From NCBI RefSeq assembly GCF_012927745.1, contig NZ_JABBKX010000001.1:434001-498000 (forward strand): DNA of 64,000 nucleotides, given 5' to 3'. Below are positions 1 to 7,837 of the stretch, piece by piece. A model generated the notes under the pieces. That model searched no databases, was not told the origin of the DNA, and worked only from the letters and a program-made list of their open reading frames with translations. Position 1 is the stretch's first letter. Every line of letters begins with the position of its first letter. Position numbers and translations under genes: made by a program. The DNA comes from Neoroseomonas marina. Its GTDB lineage: Bacteria; Pseudomonadota; Alphaproteobacteria; Acetobacterales; Acetobacteraceae.

Positions 1-1
1 C

Positions 2-1201
2 GCCGAGGCCATCACCCGGGCCGCCGACGCGACGCGCCTCGACCGCGCGGCGATGGCCGCGGCGACGCGCAACACCGGTTATCCGGTCGTCGCGCTGGTG
101 AAGCAGCTGACCGCCCTGGCCGGCCCCGAGGCCGGGCGCTGGACCCATTGGGGTGCCACGACCCAGGACATCATGGACACCGCCCTGGTGCTCCAGGTCC
201 GCGACGGCCTCGCGCTGATCGAATCCGACCTGCGCGCGACCTGCGCCGCACTCGCCGCCATGGCCGCGGCCCATCGCGACACGGTCATGGCCGGACGCAC
301 CCACCTCCAGCACGCCCTGCCGGTGACCTTCGGCTACAAGGCCGCCGTGTGGCTCTCGCCGCTGCTGGCTTCCGTCGAGGGCCTCGTCCGCGTGCGCGAC
401 CGCGCGCTGCGCCTGTCCTTCGGGGGCGCGGCGGGCACGCTCGCCTCGCTGGGCGACCAGGGCCTCGCCATCTCGCGGGAACTCGCGACGGAACTCGACC
501 TCGCCGAAGCCGACATCCCCTGGCACGTCGCGCGCGACGGGCTGAACGAGGCCACCTGCTGGCTCGGCATCCTCTGCGGCAACCTCTCGAAGATCGCAAC
601 CGACGTCATGCTGATGATGCAGACGGAGCTTGCGGAGGTGTCCGAACCGCATGTGCGCGGCCGCGGCGGATCCTCGACCATGCCGCAGAAGCGCAACCCG
701 ATCGCGTGCGAATACGTCCTCTCCCAGTCGCGCGGCGTCCATGCGCTGGTCCCGCAGATGCTCGCCGCCATGGCCCAGGATTTCGAGCGCGGGACCGGCC
801 CGTGGCAGGCGGAACTCCTCGCGTTGCCGCAGGCCTTCCTGCTCGCCCATGGCGCGCTCGCCCAGGCGCGCTTCATCGCCGAGGGCCTGGTCGTCGATCC
901 CGCGCGCATGCGTCGCAACGTCGATGCGACGCATGGGCTGATCGTGTCGGAAGCGGTGATGATGGGCCTCGCGCCCGTCTTCGGTCGCGGCGAGAGCCAT
1001 CACATCGTCAACGACGCCTGCGACCTCGCGATCGCGGAAGGGATCGGGCTGACGGAGGCGTTGCTGCGGGATGCGCGCGTGGCGGCGAAGCTCGATGCCG
1101 CCGCCATCGCGACGATGACGGACCCCGCGGCCTATCTCGGCAGCGCGGGGGCCTTCGTGGACCGCGTGCTCACGCGCGCGCGGTCCATGGGCGTCAGTTA
1201 G
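2..1201 (+). CDS. PcaB/adenylosuccinate-lyase family lyase, 5' truncated by window edge
   Basis: The reading frame is open to the left edge, so the N-terminus is missing; about 399 codons remain. It belongs to the fumarase/aspartase superfamily, whose members cleave or cyclise carboxylated substrates in the cytoplasm. The superfamily signature GSSTMPQKRNP is present, together with the upstream TGATTQDIMDTA-type and GRTHLQHALP motifs, which place it closest to 3-carboxy-cis,cis-muconate cycloisomerase (PcaB) and similar lyases rather than to PurB. Without the upstream genes I cannot tell whether it works in protocatechuate catabolism. Its stop codon overlaps the end of the convergent transglycosylase gene by 8 bp. 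Confidence 0.85.
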   Translation, partial: AEAITRAADATRLDRAAMAAATRNTGYPVVALVKQLTALAGPEAGRWTHWGATTQDIMDTALVLQVRDGLALIESDLRATCAALAAMAAAHRDTVMAGRTHLQHALPVTFGYKAAVWLSPLLASVEGLVRVRDRALRLSFGGAAGTLASLGDQGLAISRELATELDLAEADIPWHVARDGLNEATCWLGILCGNLSKIATDVMLMMQTELAEVSEPHVRGRGGSSTMPQKRNPIACEYVLSQSRGVHALVPQMLAAMAQDFERGTGPWQAELLALPQAFLLAHGALAQARFIAEGLVVDPARMRRNVDATHGLIVSEAVMMGLAPVFGRGESHHIVNDACDLAIAEGIGLTEALLRDARVAAKLDAAAIATMTDPAAYLGSAGAFVDRVLTRARSMGVS

Positions 1202-1985
1202 GCGCCTCGGCCAGTTCGAGCAGCGCCTGGCCGTTGCGACGGAAGCGCGCCATCTCGACGCCGCCGGTGCCGCAACGCTCGCGGAAGATGTCGCTGCCGG
1301 GGGCGACGACGTCGATCTTGCTGCGGACGCGGCAGATCAGCCGGGTCGCCGCGCGCGGCGATCCCCCGTGCCACCGCACCAGGGCCATGCCCCAGTCGCC
1401 ATAGGTCTCGTAGTGCTGGCGGAGATAGTTCGCCGCCCAGTCCGTCGCCTGCCAGGGATCGAGCGGCCAGTCCTGGCCGCCGCGCGCATGCACGCTGGCA
1501 TTGACCTGGACGCAGCCCGCCATGGCATAGCCGCCCGCTGACCGGAGCAACCGCACGGCCTCCTCCCGCGTTTCGGGGAAGTAGGCACGGCCGCGGATGT
1601 TCAGGGCATGGGCGTGGAGCCCGCTTTCGTTCAGCGCGATGCCGACGAGGAGGCCTTCGGGGAGGCCGTGCTTGCGCTCGGCTTCGCGGGCTGCCTCGAG
1701 ACAGGCGGAACGCGGGGACAGGTCGTCGCGGTTAACGGCGGGCGCCGCGAGCGCGGCGGTCTGCAAAGGTTCCTGCTGCGCGCAGGCGCCGGTCGACAGC
1801 GTCAGGACACCAATCAGCGCCGTCGTCCAGACGGGCGTAAGCAGGCGTTTCCGCCTCCGGTCAGCCAGGTCCCAGATCCGGCGAAGCCGGAGCCCGGGGG
1901 GACGGGCGCCCCGCGGCAACGCGCGCGAGGTCGCCGCAACATGTCGCCGGCAGGGGGGCGCCGACAATCCATTCGCGGTCGTCAT
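1194..1985 (-). CDS. Lytic transglycosylase (SLT-like) lipoprotein
   Basis: A peptidoglycan-cleaving, envelope-bound enzyme is predicted. After a long basic N-terminus there is a hydrophobic stretch (TALIGVLTLSTGAC) ending in a lipobox-like LSTGAC, suggesting lipidation. The catalytic glutamate lies in the motif GIALNESGLHAHALN, followed by the conserved AMAGCVQVN segment and the DWAANYLRQHY helix of SLT-like domains. The first ATG gives 263 aa, but the first 48 or so residues are Arg/Pro-rich and overlap low-complexity DNA, so the true start may be internal, just before the hydrophobic stretch. The domain call is firm; the start is uncertain. Confidence 0.75.
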   Translation of the reverse strand: MTTANGLSAPPCRRHVAATSRALPRGARPPGLRLRRIWDLADRRRKRLLTPVWTTALIGVLTLSTGACAQQEPLQTAALAAPAVNRDDLSPRSACLEAAREAERKHGLPEGLLVGIALNESGLHAHALNIRGRAYFPETREEAVRLLRSAGGYAMAGCVQVNASVHARGGQDWPLDPWQATDWAANYLRQHYETYGDWGMALVRWHGGSPRAATRLICRVRSKIDVVAPGSDIFRERCGTGGVEMARFRRNGQALLELAEAPN

Positions 1986-2040
1986 GGGCGCTACCGACCA
2001 CAGTCAGCGGCAAAGATCAAACCCAAATCACGACAACTCC

Positions 2041-2074
2041 CCTGCCCCATCCCTGTCGAACGCAATGGGGCAGG
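2041..2074. other. Inverted repeat within an AT-richer intergenic stretch
   Basis: The arms CCTGCCCCAT (2041-2050) and ATGGGGCAGG (2065-2074) are a perfect 10-bp inverted repeat with a 14-nt loop. They lie upstream of the transglycosylase and downstream of the TPP enzyme gene. Either an operator or a terminator hairpin is possible. The following 90 bases (2076-2165) are clearly poorer in GC than the rest of the window and hold no ORF that I can support. Confidence 0.4.
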
Positions 2075-2234
2075 ATTGAGGCAAAGTCCTCACCAAGAAA
2101 AACAACTTTGAAACGATCGCTCCGACTGGCTGCTCCGAATATTGAATACTTCATTTTTCACTATTGAAGACTGCCCGGGCACCCGGGAAAATTCCGCAGG
2201 CGTCCGGGTATCCAGGGGGCGTCTTGGGGGCGCT

Positions 2235-3866
2235 TCAGCCCATCCGGATGGCAGGGGCCGGCTGGCCCTCGATCACCACGTTCACGCAGGCTGGCTTGCC
2301 CGAGGCGAAGGCCCGCTCGACGGCCGGCGCGATCTCCTCCGCGCGGGTGACGAATTCGCCATGGCCGCCCAGCGCGGCGGCGACGAGGTCGTAGCGCGTG
2401 CCGGGCGCGAGCTCGCACGCATGGGTGCGGTTGGCGCCGTACTCGCGCAGCTGGATCTGGTGCTCGGCATTCCAGCGCGCGTCGTTGCCGACCACGGCCA
2501 CGAAGGGCAGGTCGTTGCGGACCGCGGTGTCGAATTCGGCCATGTGGAAGCCGAAGGTGCCGTCCCCGAGCAGGCAGAGGATGCGCGCCTCCGGCCGCGC
2601 CGCGCGGGCCGCGAGGGCGAAGGGGATGGCCGCGCCGATCGACCCCGCGACGCCGTTGATGATGCGCGCCGGCGCGGACAGCATCGCCTGTCCCCATTGC
2701 CCGATCTCGCCGCCGTCGCAGACCAGCACGGTGTCCGGGCCGGCCTCGAGGAAGGGCAGCAGCGCATGACAGAGCGTCGCGGGATGGATCGGCCCTTCCG
2801 GCGCCCCGGCGAGCGCCGCCCAGCCCGGTGGGCGGAAGCCGATGGCGCCGGCCAGCCGCGCCGACCATTCCGCGTTGCCGTGCCGGGCCATCGCCGATGT
2901 CAGCGCCGCCACGGCCTCCGCGGCCCCCGCCATCGCCGCGACCGCGACGCGTGCGCCGAGGCCACGCACCGCCCGCGCCAGCACCGCTTCCTCCGGATCC
3001 ACCACGACGAAGCGCGCCGTCGCGGCGATGGCCGGCGCGCGCCCGAAGCGCAGCGTGAAGTCGAGCGCCTTGCCCAGCAGCACGACGAGATCCGCCTCCG
3101 CCAGCGCCTGCGCATAGGCGCCGAGCGACGGATCCCCGAGGCCGCGCGGACTTTCCATCGGCACGACGGGAAGGCCCGCGCGGTCCGACAGCGCCGCCAT
3201 CGCCAGGCGCCCTTCGGGCGTGCACAGCGCCGGCGGCGCCACGATCACCGGCCGCTCGGCGCGCGCGATGGTCGCGGCGATCGCGGCGGCGCTCTCAGGC
3301 GACAGCGGCAGGGGCTGCGGCGCGAAGGCCTCGGGCGGCGGCGGCGCGACAGGCGCAAGGCGTGCCTCGAGCACGTCGGTCGGCAGCGAGAGGTGCACCG
3401 GCCCCGGCCGCCCCGACCGTGCGGTGCGGATGGCGCGTGCGATGTCGGCGCCGAGCGTCGCCGCCGATGCCGCTGTTCCCGCCTGCTTCACCAGCGGCTC
3501 GGCCATGCGCGCCTGCTCGAGCTCCTGGAAGGCGCCGAGGCCGAGCTCGCCGAGCGGCGCATGGCCCGAGAGCAGCAGCACCGGCACCTCGCCCGCGAGC
3601 GCGGTCGGCAGCGCGGCGACCGCATTGGTGTGCCCCTGCCCACCCGTCACCAGCGCGATGCCGCATTCGCCGGTCAGCCGCGCCCAGGCATCGGCCATGT
3701 GCACCGCCGCCGCCTCGTGCCGCGTGTGGACGATGCCGATGCCCGAGCCGAGCAGCGCGTCGTAGAGCGGCATGATGTGGTTGCCGGACAGGCTGAAGAT
3801 GCGGCTCACGCCGGCGGCCTTCAGTGCCTGCACGAGGATGTCCGCGCCGCGGATCGTCTCGGTCAT
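2235..3866 (-). CDS. Thiamine-diphosphate-dependent enzyme, acetolactate synthase/2-hydroxyacyl-CoA lyase-like
   Basis: A 543-aa protein with the three-domain layout of the POX/AHAS family. The N-terminal PYR domain carries the activating glutamate in TRHEAAAVHMADAWAR, and the C-terminal PP domain has the GDGTFGFH...VVGNDARWN metal/TPP motif. Such enzymes decarboxylate 2-oxo acids or cleave 2-hydroxyacyl compounds. The exact substrate cannot be read from sequence, and no FAD-specific feature is obvious. The chosen ATG is preceded by GGGGAGGA; the frame stays open far upstream but runs antisense to the divergent iron-sulfur gene. It shares a 93-bp divergent promoter region, with a perfect palindrome, with the succinate/fumarate operon. 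Confidence 0.85.
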   Translation of the reverse strand: MTETIRGADILVQALKAAGVSRIFSLSGNHIMPLYDALLGSGIGIVHTRHEAAAVHMADAWARLTGECGIALVTGGQGHTNAVAALPTALAGEVPVLLLSGHAPLGELGLGAFQELEQARMAEPLVKQAGTAASAATLGADIARAIRTARSGRPGPVHLSLPTDVLEARLAPVAPPPPEAFAPQPLPLSPESAAAIAATIARAERPVIVAPPALCTPEGRLAMAALSDRAGLPVVPMESPRGLGDPSLGAYAQALAEADLVVLLGKALDFTLRFGRAPAIAATARFVVVDPEEAVLARAVRGLGARVAVAAMAGAAEAVAALTSAMARHGNAEWSARLAGAIGFRPPGWAALAGAPEGPIHPATLCHALLPFLEAGPDTVLVCDGGEIGQWGQAMLSAPARIINGVAGSIGAAIPFALAARAARPEARILCLLGDGTFGFHMAEFDTAVRNDLPFVAVVGNDARWNAEHQIQLREYGANRTHACELAPGTRYDLVAAALGGHGEFVTRAEEIAPAVERAFASGKPACVNVVIEGQPAPAIRMG

Positions 3867-3904
3867 GGTGTCCTCCCCTTTGGATCGCGCGCAGCGAGCC
3901 ACGG

Positions 3905-3923
3905 GCTGGACAGCCTGTCCAGC
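3905..3923. promoter_or_regulatory. 19-bp perfect palindrome, candidate operator
   Basis: GCTGGACA-GCC-TGTCCAGC is an exact dyad (8-bp arms, 3-bp spacer). It is centred in the 93 bp between the divergent TPP-enzyme gene and the succinate/fumarate operon. Its size and position suit a dimeric repressor or activator controlling both directions. No regulator gene is adjacent, so the binding protein is unknown. Confidence 0.5.
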
Positions 3924-3959
3924 GCGGCTAGTCTCGCCGACAGGAGAGGGGAAACGCGC

Positions 3960-4697
3960 ATGGCCGAGCCGGCCAGCCTGAAGGTCAGCGTCTGGCGCGG
4001 CGGCGAGCAAGGTGACTTCGCGCGCTACGAGGTGCCGGCGCGTGCGAACCAGACCGTGCTCGACGTCGTCACGCACATCCAGCGCGAGCTCGATCCCTCC
4101 CTCGCCTATCGTTTCGCCTGCCGCGTCGGCATGTGCGGGTCCTGCGCCATGACGGTGAACGGGCGCGCCCGCTGGACCTGCCGGACCCATGTGCGCAAGG
4201 TCGTCGGCGCGGATGGCGAACTGGAATTGCGGCCGCTCGCGAACCTGCCGGTGATCCGAGACCTCGCGGCCGACCTCACGCCCTTCTTCGACAAGTGGCA
4301 ACGCGCGCAGGGCCGCTTCCAGCCCAAGGACGCGACGGACGGCGCGGTGCCCGAGGAATTCGCCGTCGTCCCGCCCGCCTCCAAGGCGCGGCGCGAGGCC
4401 GATGCCGGCATCGAATGCATCGGCTGCGCGGTGTGCTACGCCTCCTGCGACGTCGTCACCTGGAATCCGGACTATCTCGGCCCCGCTGCACTGAACCGCG
4501 CCTGGACGCTGGTGAACGACGTGCGCGACGCCGGCCATGGCGAACGGCTCGACGCGGTGGCGGGCGATGCCGGCTGCCATTCCTGCCATTCGACCCAATC
4601 CTGCACCGAGCGCTGCCCGAAGAACCTCGATCCCTCCTCGGCGATCGCAGGGCTGAAGCGCCGGCTGTTCTGGGACACGCTGCTGGGGCGCCGGTGA
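3960..4697 (+). CDS. Succinate dehydrogenase/fumarate reductase iron-sulfur subunit (SdhB-like)
   Basis: This 245-aa subunit carries electrons between the flavoprotein and the quinone site. The N-terminal ferredoxin-like domain has the [2Fe-2S] ligands in CRVGMCGSCAM plus a later Cys. The C-terminal domain has the [4Fe-4S] motif CIGCAVCYASC and the [3Fe-4S] motif C-x5-C-x3-CP in CHSTQSCTERCP. The SdhB landmark YLGPAALNRAWTLVNDVRD is also present. The ATG is preceded by a strong AGGAGAGGGG. It is the first gene of a coupled operon; its stop overlaps the next start as GTGA. It is probably a second SDH/FRD complex rather than the main TCA enzyme, because the gene order is atypical (inference). 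Confidence 0.9.
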   Translation: MAEPASLKVSVWRGGEQGDFARYEVPARANQTVLDVVTHIQRELDPSLAYRFACRVGMCGSCAMTVNGRARWTCRTHVRKVVGADGELELRPLANLPVIRDLAADLTPFFDKWQRAQGRFQPKDATDGAVPEEFAVVPPASKARREADAGIECIGCAVCYASCDVVTWNPDYLGPAALNRAWTLVNDVRDAGHGERLDAVAGDAGCHSCHSTQSCTERCPKNLDPSSAIAGLKRRLFWDTLLGRR

Positions 4698-5032
4698 GCA
4701 CGCGCGGACAGACGCATCTGTGGATGGTGCAGCGCGTCACGGCGATGATCCTCGCCCTCGCGGTGCTGGTGCACCTGGTGACCATCATCGGCGCGGTGCG
4801 CGGCGGGCTGTCGGCGGCCGAGATCCTCGGGCGCACCCACGGCAACGGCGCCTGGTTCGCCTTCTACGTCGTCTTCGCGCTCAGCGCGGGGCTGCATGGG
4901 GCGATCGGACTGCGCAACATCGCCGCCGAGACGATCGGCCTGCGCGGGCGCGGCGCGGACCTCGCCTGGCTGGCGATCGGGCTGGTGACTGCCGGCTTCG
5001 GCATCCGCGCCGCCTATGGGCTGTTCGCCTGA
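4694..5032 (+). CDS. Succinate dehydrogenase membrane anchor, SdhD-like
   Basis: A 112-aa protein with three predicted membrane helices. The N-terminal segment THLWMVQRVTAMILAL matches the HW..QR.TA motif of SdhD-type anchors, and a second helix carries LHGAIGLRN, which resembles the quinone/heme region. It would anchor the catalytic dimer to the inner membrane and help form the quinone pocket. The GTG start overlaps the preceding stop (GTGA) and its own stop overlaps the next ATG (TGATG), so the subunits are made in coupled fashion. Confidence 0.8.
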   Translation: MSTRGQTHLWMVQRVTAMILALAVLVHLVTIIGAVRGGLSAAEILGRTHGNGAWFAFYVVFALSAGLHGAIGLRNIAAETIGLRGRGADLAWLAIGLVTAGFGIRAAYGLFA

Positions 5033-5373
5033 TGGACCTGCGGCCGCGCTCGCATCCGACCTACCTCGCCTTCGTGGTGCACCGCGTCTCGGGGCTGCTG
5101 CTCGCGCTGTTCCTGCCGCTGCATTTCTGGGCGCTGGGCACCGCCATCTCGGGCGAGGCGCGCTTCGACGGCTTCCTGCGCTGGACCGAGAACCCGCTCG
5201 TCAAGGCGGCCGAGACCGGCCTCGTCGTGCTGCTCGCCGCCCATCTCGCCGGCGGGCTGCGGGTGATGGTGCTGGAATTCCTCGGCTGGCGGAAGCGGCA
5301 GAAGGACATGGTCGCGCTCTCCGCCGGGCTCGCGCTGCTGGTCGGCCTGCTGTTCCTGCTCAATGTGGTTTGA
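5032..5373 (+). CDS. Succinate dehydrogenase cytochrome b subunit, SdhC-like
   Basis: A 113-aa, three-helix membrane protein. The N-terminus RPRSHPTYL...VVHRVSGLLLAL matches the SdhC signature (RP.SPHL, then HR.[ST]G). The later HLAGGLRVMVLE corresponds to the H..GIRHL.WD segment that supplies a heme b ligand and quinone contacts. Together with the preceding SdhD-like gene it completes the membrane domain. It is translationally coupled upstream, and its last 11 bases overlap the TauE/SafE gene. Confidence 0.8.
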   Translation: MDLRPRSHPTYLAFVVHRVSGLLLALFLPLHFWALGTAISGEARFDGFLRWTENPLVKAAETGLVVLLAAHLAGGLRVMVLEFLGWRKRQKDMVALSAGLALLVGLLFLLNVV

Positions 5374-6094
5374 GGCCTCCGTCGTCGCGGCGAGCTGCTT
5401 TGTCGCCGCCTTCTGCGCCGGCATGGCGGGCTTCGCCTTCGTGCTGGTGGCCGCGGGCATCCTGCTGCATGTCGTCCCGCCCTCGGTCACCGCCCCGGTG
5501 CTCGTGCTGGGCAGCCTGATGGCCCAGTCCATGGCCCTGCCGCCGTTGTGGAAGCACATCGAATGGCCGCGCATGCGGCTCTTCGTCGGCATGGCGGTGC
5601 TCGGCCTGCCGGTCGGGCTGCTGGTGCTGGCCAAGGGCCCGGCGCCGGCGATCGTCGCCGGGGTCGGCCTGCTGCTGGTGGTCTATTCCGGCTACATGCT
5701 GGCCCGCATCGCGCTGCGCCTGGCCCCGCCTGAGGTCGGCGGCGGCCGCGCGGCCGATGGCGCGGTGGGCTTCGCGAGCGGCATCCTGGGTGGCATCGGC
5801 GGCTTCGTCGGCGCGTTGCCGGCCATGTGGGCCGACATCCAGGGCTGGCCCAAGGACCGCGCCCGGGCGCTGATGCAGCCCTTCATCGTCTTCATGCAGG
5901 CGATCACGGCGGTGGGACTGGCCTTCTCGGGCTTTTTCACGGCCGAGGCGCTGATCCTGACCGCGGCCGCCGTGCCGGCGCTGGTCATCGGCACGCTGCT
6001 CGGCCTGCGCGCCTATGTGAGGCTGCCAGCCCAGGCCTTCCGGGTTATCCTGCTGGTGCTGCTGCTGGTCTCGGGGGTTTCGCTGCTCGTCTGA
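5363..6094 (+). CDS. TauE/SafE-family membrane transporter
   Basis: A 243-aa integral membrane protein with about seven to eight hydrophobic helices and the internal two-fold arrangement of the TauE/SafE (4-toluene sulfonate/sulfite exporter) family. Glycine-rich ASGILGGIGGFVGALPAMW matches the conserved second-half motif. Family members export sulfite, sulfonates or other small organic anions; the substrate here is not known. Its placement inside a succinate dehydrogenase/fumarase operon, with an 11-bp overlap to SdhC, suggests transport of a C4-type or sulfonated acid linked to that pathway (inference). Confidence 0.8.
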   Translation: MWFEASVVAASCFVAAFCAGMAGFAFVLVAAGILLHVVPPSVTAPVLVLGSLMAQSMALPPLWKHIEWPRMRLFVGMAVLGLPVGLLVLAKGPAPAIVAGVGLLLVVYSGYMLARIALRLAPPEVGGGRAADGAVGFASGILGGIGGFVGALPAMWADIQGWPKDRARALMQPFIVFMQAITAVGLAFSGFFTAEALILTAAAVPALVIGTLLGLRAYVRLPAQAFRVILLVLLLVSGVSLLV

Positions 6095-6106
6095 GGGAGG
6101 AATGCG

Positions 6107-7015
6107 ATGACGCTGATGACGAAGCCGGGTGTCGAGCCCCTGCGGGTGGAACCCGAGGCGATCGAGGAAGCGGCGAAGCTGCTCTACATCCGCGCCTGCA
6201 AGGTGCTGCCCGACGACATCAAGGAAGGCTTCGCGCGGCTCGACGCGACCGAAACCGACGCGACGGCCAAGACCATCCTCGCGACCATGATCGAGAACAT
6301 CGGCGTCGCGGAGCGGATGGACAACCTGCTCTGCCAGGACACCGGCATCCCGATCTTCAACGTGCTGATCGGGCGCAACGTCCAGGTCGACGGCTGGGCG
6401 CTGAAGGAGGCGATCGCGAAGGGCACGGCGCGCGCGACGCGCGAGCATCCGCTGCGCTCCTCGGTCGTGCATCCCATCACACGGAAGAACGAGCACACCT
6501 CCTGCGGCGAGCGCGTCCCCGTCATCAACATCGACTTCACCGATGCCGAGCGCGAGCTGCGCCTCGAGATGATCCCGAAGGGCAGCGGTTCGGAGAACGG
6601 CTCCTTCCTGCAGATGCTGATCCCCGCGGATGGCGTCGCGGCGGTGAAGCGCTTCGTGGTGGACCGCGTCATCCAGGCCGGCGGGAAGGTCTGCCCGCCG
6701 ACCATCGTCGGCGTCGGCGTGGGCGGTACCTCGGATCTCTGCATGCACCTCGCAAAGGTCGCGGCGACGCGCCCGCTCGGGTCGCGCTGCACCGATGCGG
6801 AAGGCGCGAAGCTCGAGGCCGAGCTGTCCGAGGCGGTGAACGGCCTCGGCATCGGCCCGCAGGGCTTGGGCGGGGATTCCACCGCCTTCGCCGTGCATGT
6901 CGAGACGGCGGCGACGCACATCACGATGAATCCCGTCGCGGTGAACATCCAGTGCCACTCGGCGCGCCGCGCCAGCGCGACCTTCACCCCCGACGGCATC
7001 CGGATCGGGTTCTGA
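6107..7015 (+). CDS. Class I fumarase/L(+)-tartrate dehydratase alpha subunit
   Basis: A 302-aa oxygen-sensitive [4Fe-4S] hydro-lyase subunit that adds water to fumarate or removes it from a 2-hydroxy diacid. The three cluster cysteines are visible in LLCQDTGIP, EHTSCGE and GKVCPPTIVG, and the KGSGSEN active-site stretch is present. Two-subunit enzymes of this kind cannot be assigned to fumarate, tartrate or mesaconate hydration from sequence alone. A GGAGG ribosome site lies just upstream. It is followed 4 bp later by the beta subunit. Confidence 0.88.
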   Translation: MTLMTKPGVEPLRVEPEAIEEAAKLLYIRACKVLPDDIKEGFARLDATETDATAKTILATMIENIGVAERMDNLLCQDTGIPIFNVLIGRNVQVDGWALKEAIAKGTARATREHPLRSSVVHPITRKNEHTSCGERVPVINIDFTDAERELRLEMIPKGSGSENGSFLQMLIPADGVAAVKRFVVDRVIQAGGKVCPPTIVGVGVGGTSDLCMHLAKVAATRPLGSRCTDAEGAKLEAELSEAVNGLGIGPQGLGGDSTAFAVHVETAATHITMNPVAVNIQCHSARRASATFTPDGIRIGF

Positions 7016-7019
7016 CGCC

Positions 7020-7628
7020 ATGGCCCACCATGTCCTGCACATGCCGATCACCGAGGAGCAGGTCCGCGCGCTGCGCGTCGGCGACACCGTGACGCTCGAG
7101 GACACGCTGTTCGGCATCCGCGACGCGACGCAGATCCACATGTTCGACCATGGCCGGCGCACGAAGTTCGACCTGCACGGCCATGCGGTGATCCACACCG
7201 CGCCGAACCTGCGCAAGGTGGAACGCTCCGGCACCAACCATTCGGGCTACGAGCCGGTCTGCATCGGCACCACCACCTCGGACCGCATGGAACGCTTCAC
7301 GCGGCCGCTGATGGAACGCGAGGGCGTGCGGATCATCATCGGCAAGGGCGGGCTGCGCGACGGCTCGCTGGACGCCTTCAGGGACCTCGGCGGCGCCTAC
7401 CTCGCCGTGGTCGGCGGCGCGGCGGCGCTCGAGACCACCTGGGTGCAGGCGGTCGAGGATGTCGACCTCGACGACCTCAATCCCGAGAGCCTCTACAAGT
7501 TCTCCATCAAGGGCTTCGGGCCGCTGCTGGTGGCGATGGACGCCCATGGCAGCAGCCTCTACGCCGCCGTGAACGCCGAGGCCGCACGGCGGCGCCAGGC
7601 GGTGCTCGAGAAGCTCGGAGCCTCGTGA
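7020..7628 (+). CDS. Class I fumarase/L(+)-tartrate dehydratase beta subunit
   Basis: A 202-aa partner of the preceding subunit. Family landmarks are the TTTSDRME segment, the KGGLRDGS loop, and the C-terminal VEDVDLDDLNPESLYKFSIKGFGPLLVAMDAHG, which contributes substrate-binding residues. In one-polypeptide fumarases (FumA) these two parts are fused; here they are separate genes, as in TtdAB. Its TGA overlaps the ATG of a 69-aa ORF. Confidence 0.88.
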   Translation: MAHHVLHMPITEEQVRALRVGDTVTLEDTLFGIRDATQIHMFDHGRRTKFDLHGHAVIHTAPNLRKVERSGTNHSGYEPVCIGTTTSDRMERFTRPLMEREGVRIIIGKGGLRDGSLDAFRDLGGAYLAVVGGAAALETTWVQAVEDVDLDDLNPESLYKFSIKGFGPLLVAMDAHGSSLYAAVNAEAARRRQAVLEKLGAS

Positions 7629-7837
7629 TGTTCCTCGCCGTCCTGCCGCTCGTCGTGCTGTTCCAGGTCATGCCGCCGCCGCTGGGGCAACTGGCCTCGA
7701 CGCTGATCCTCGGCCGCATGGGCGGCGGGACGGACATCATCGTCGCCATCCCGGCCCCGGCCGGGGCACCCGCGACGGCGGCGCCGGCCGAGGATTGCGG
7801 CTGCGGCGTCCCCAACAGCCCTCGGGGACCGCGCTGA
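7628..7837 (+). CDS. Small coupled protein of unknown function
   Basis: A 69-aa ORF with a hydrophobic N-terminal segment (FLAVLPLVVLFQVM) and a Cys-containing tail (DCGCGVPNSP). I recognise no domain. It is probably a real gene because both junctions are TGATG overlaps: its ATG overlaps the fumarase beta stop and its stop overlaps the flavoprotein start. A GTG directly before the ATG is an alternative start. The hydrophobic segment could be a signal anchor, and the Cys pair could bind metal or help assemble a cofactor; neither is proven. Confidence 0.55.
   Translation: MFLAVLPLVVLFQVMPPPLGQLASTLILGRMGGGTDIIVAIPAPAGAPATAAPAEDCGCGVPNSPRGPR

Noticed and set aside
2142..3959. Upstream in-frame extension of the SdhB-like gene to 851 aa
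   Set aside because: The extension is antisense to the TPP enzyme gene; the ATG at 3960 has a strong ribosome site and matches the SdhB N-terminus.
3867..4598. N-terminal extension of the TPP enzyme to 787 aa
   Set aside because: It is antisense to the iron-sulfur subunit and lacks similarity to the family; the ATG at 3866 has GGGGAGGA upstream.
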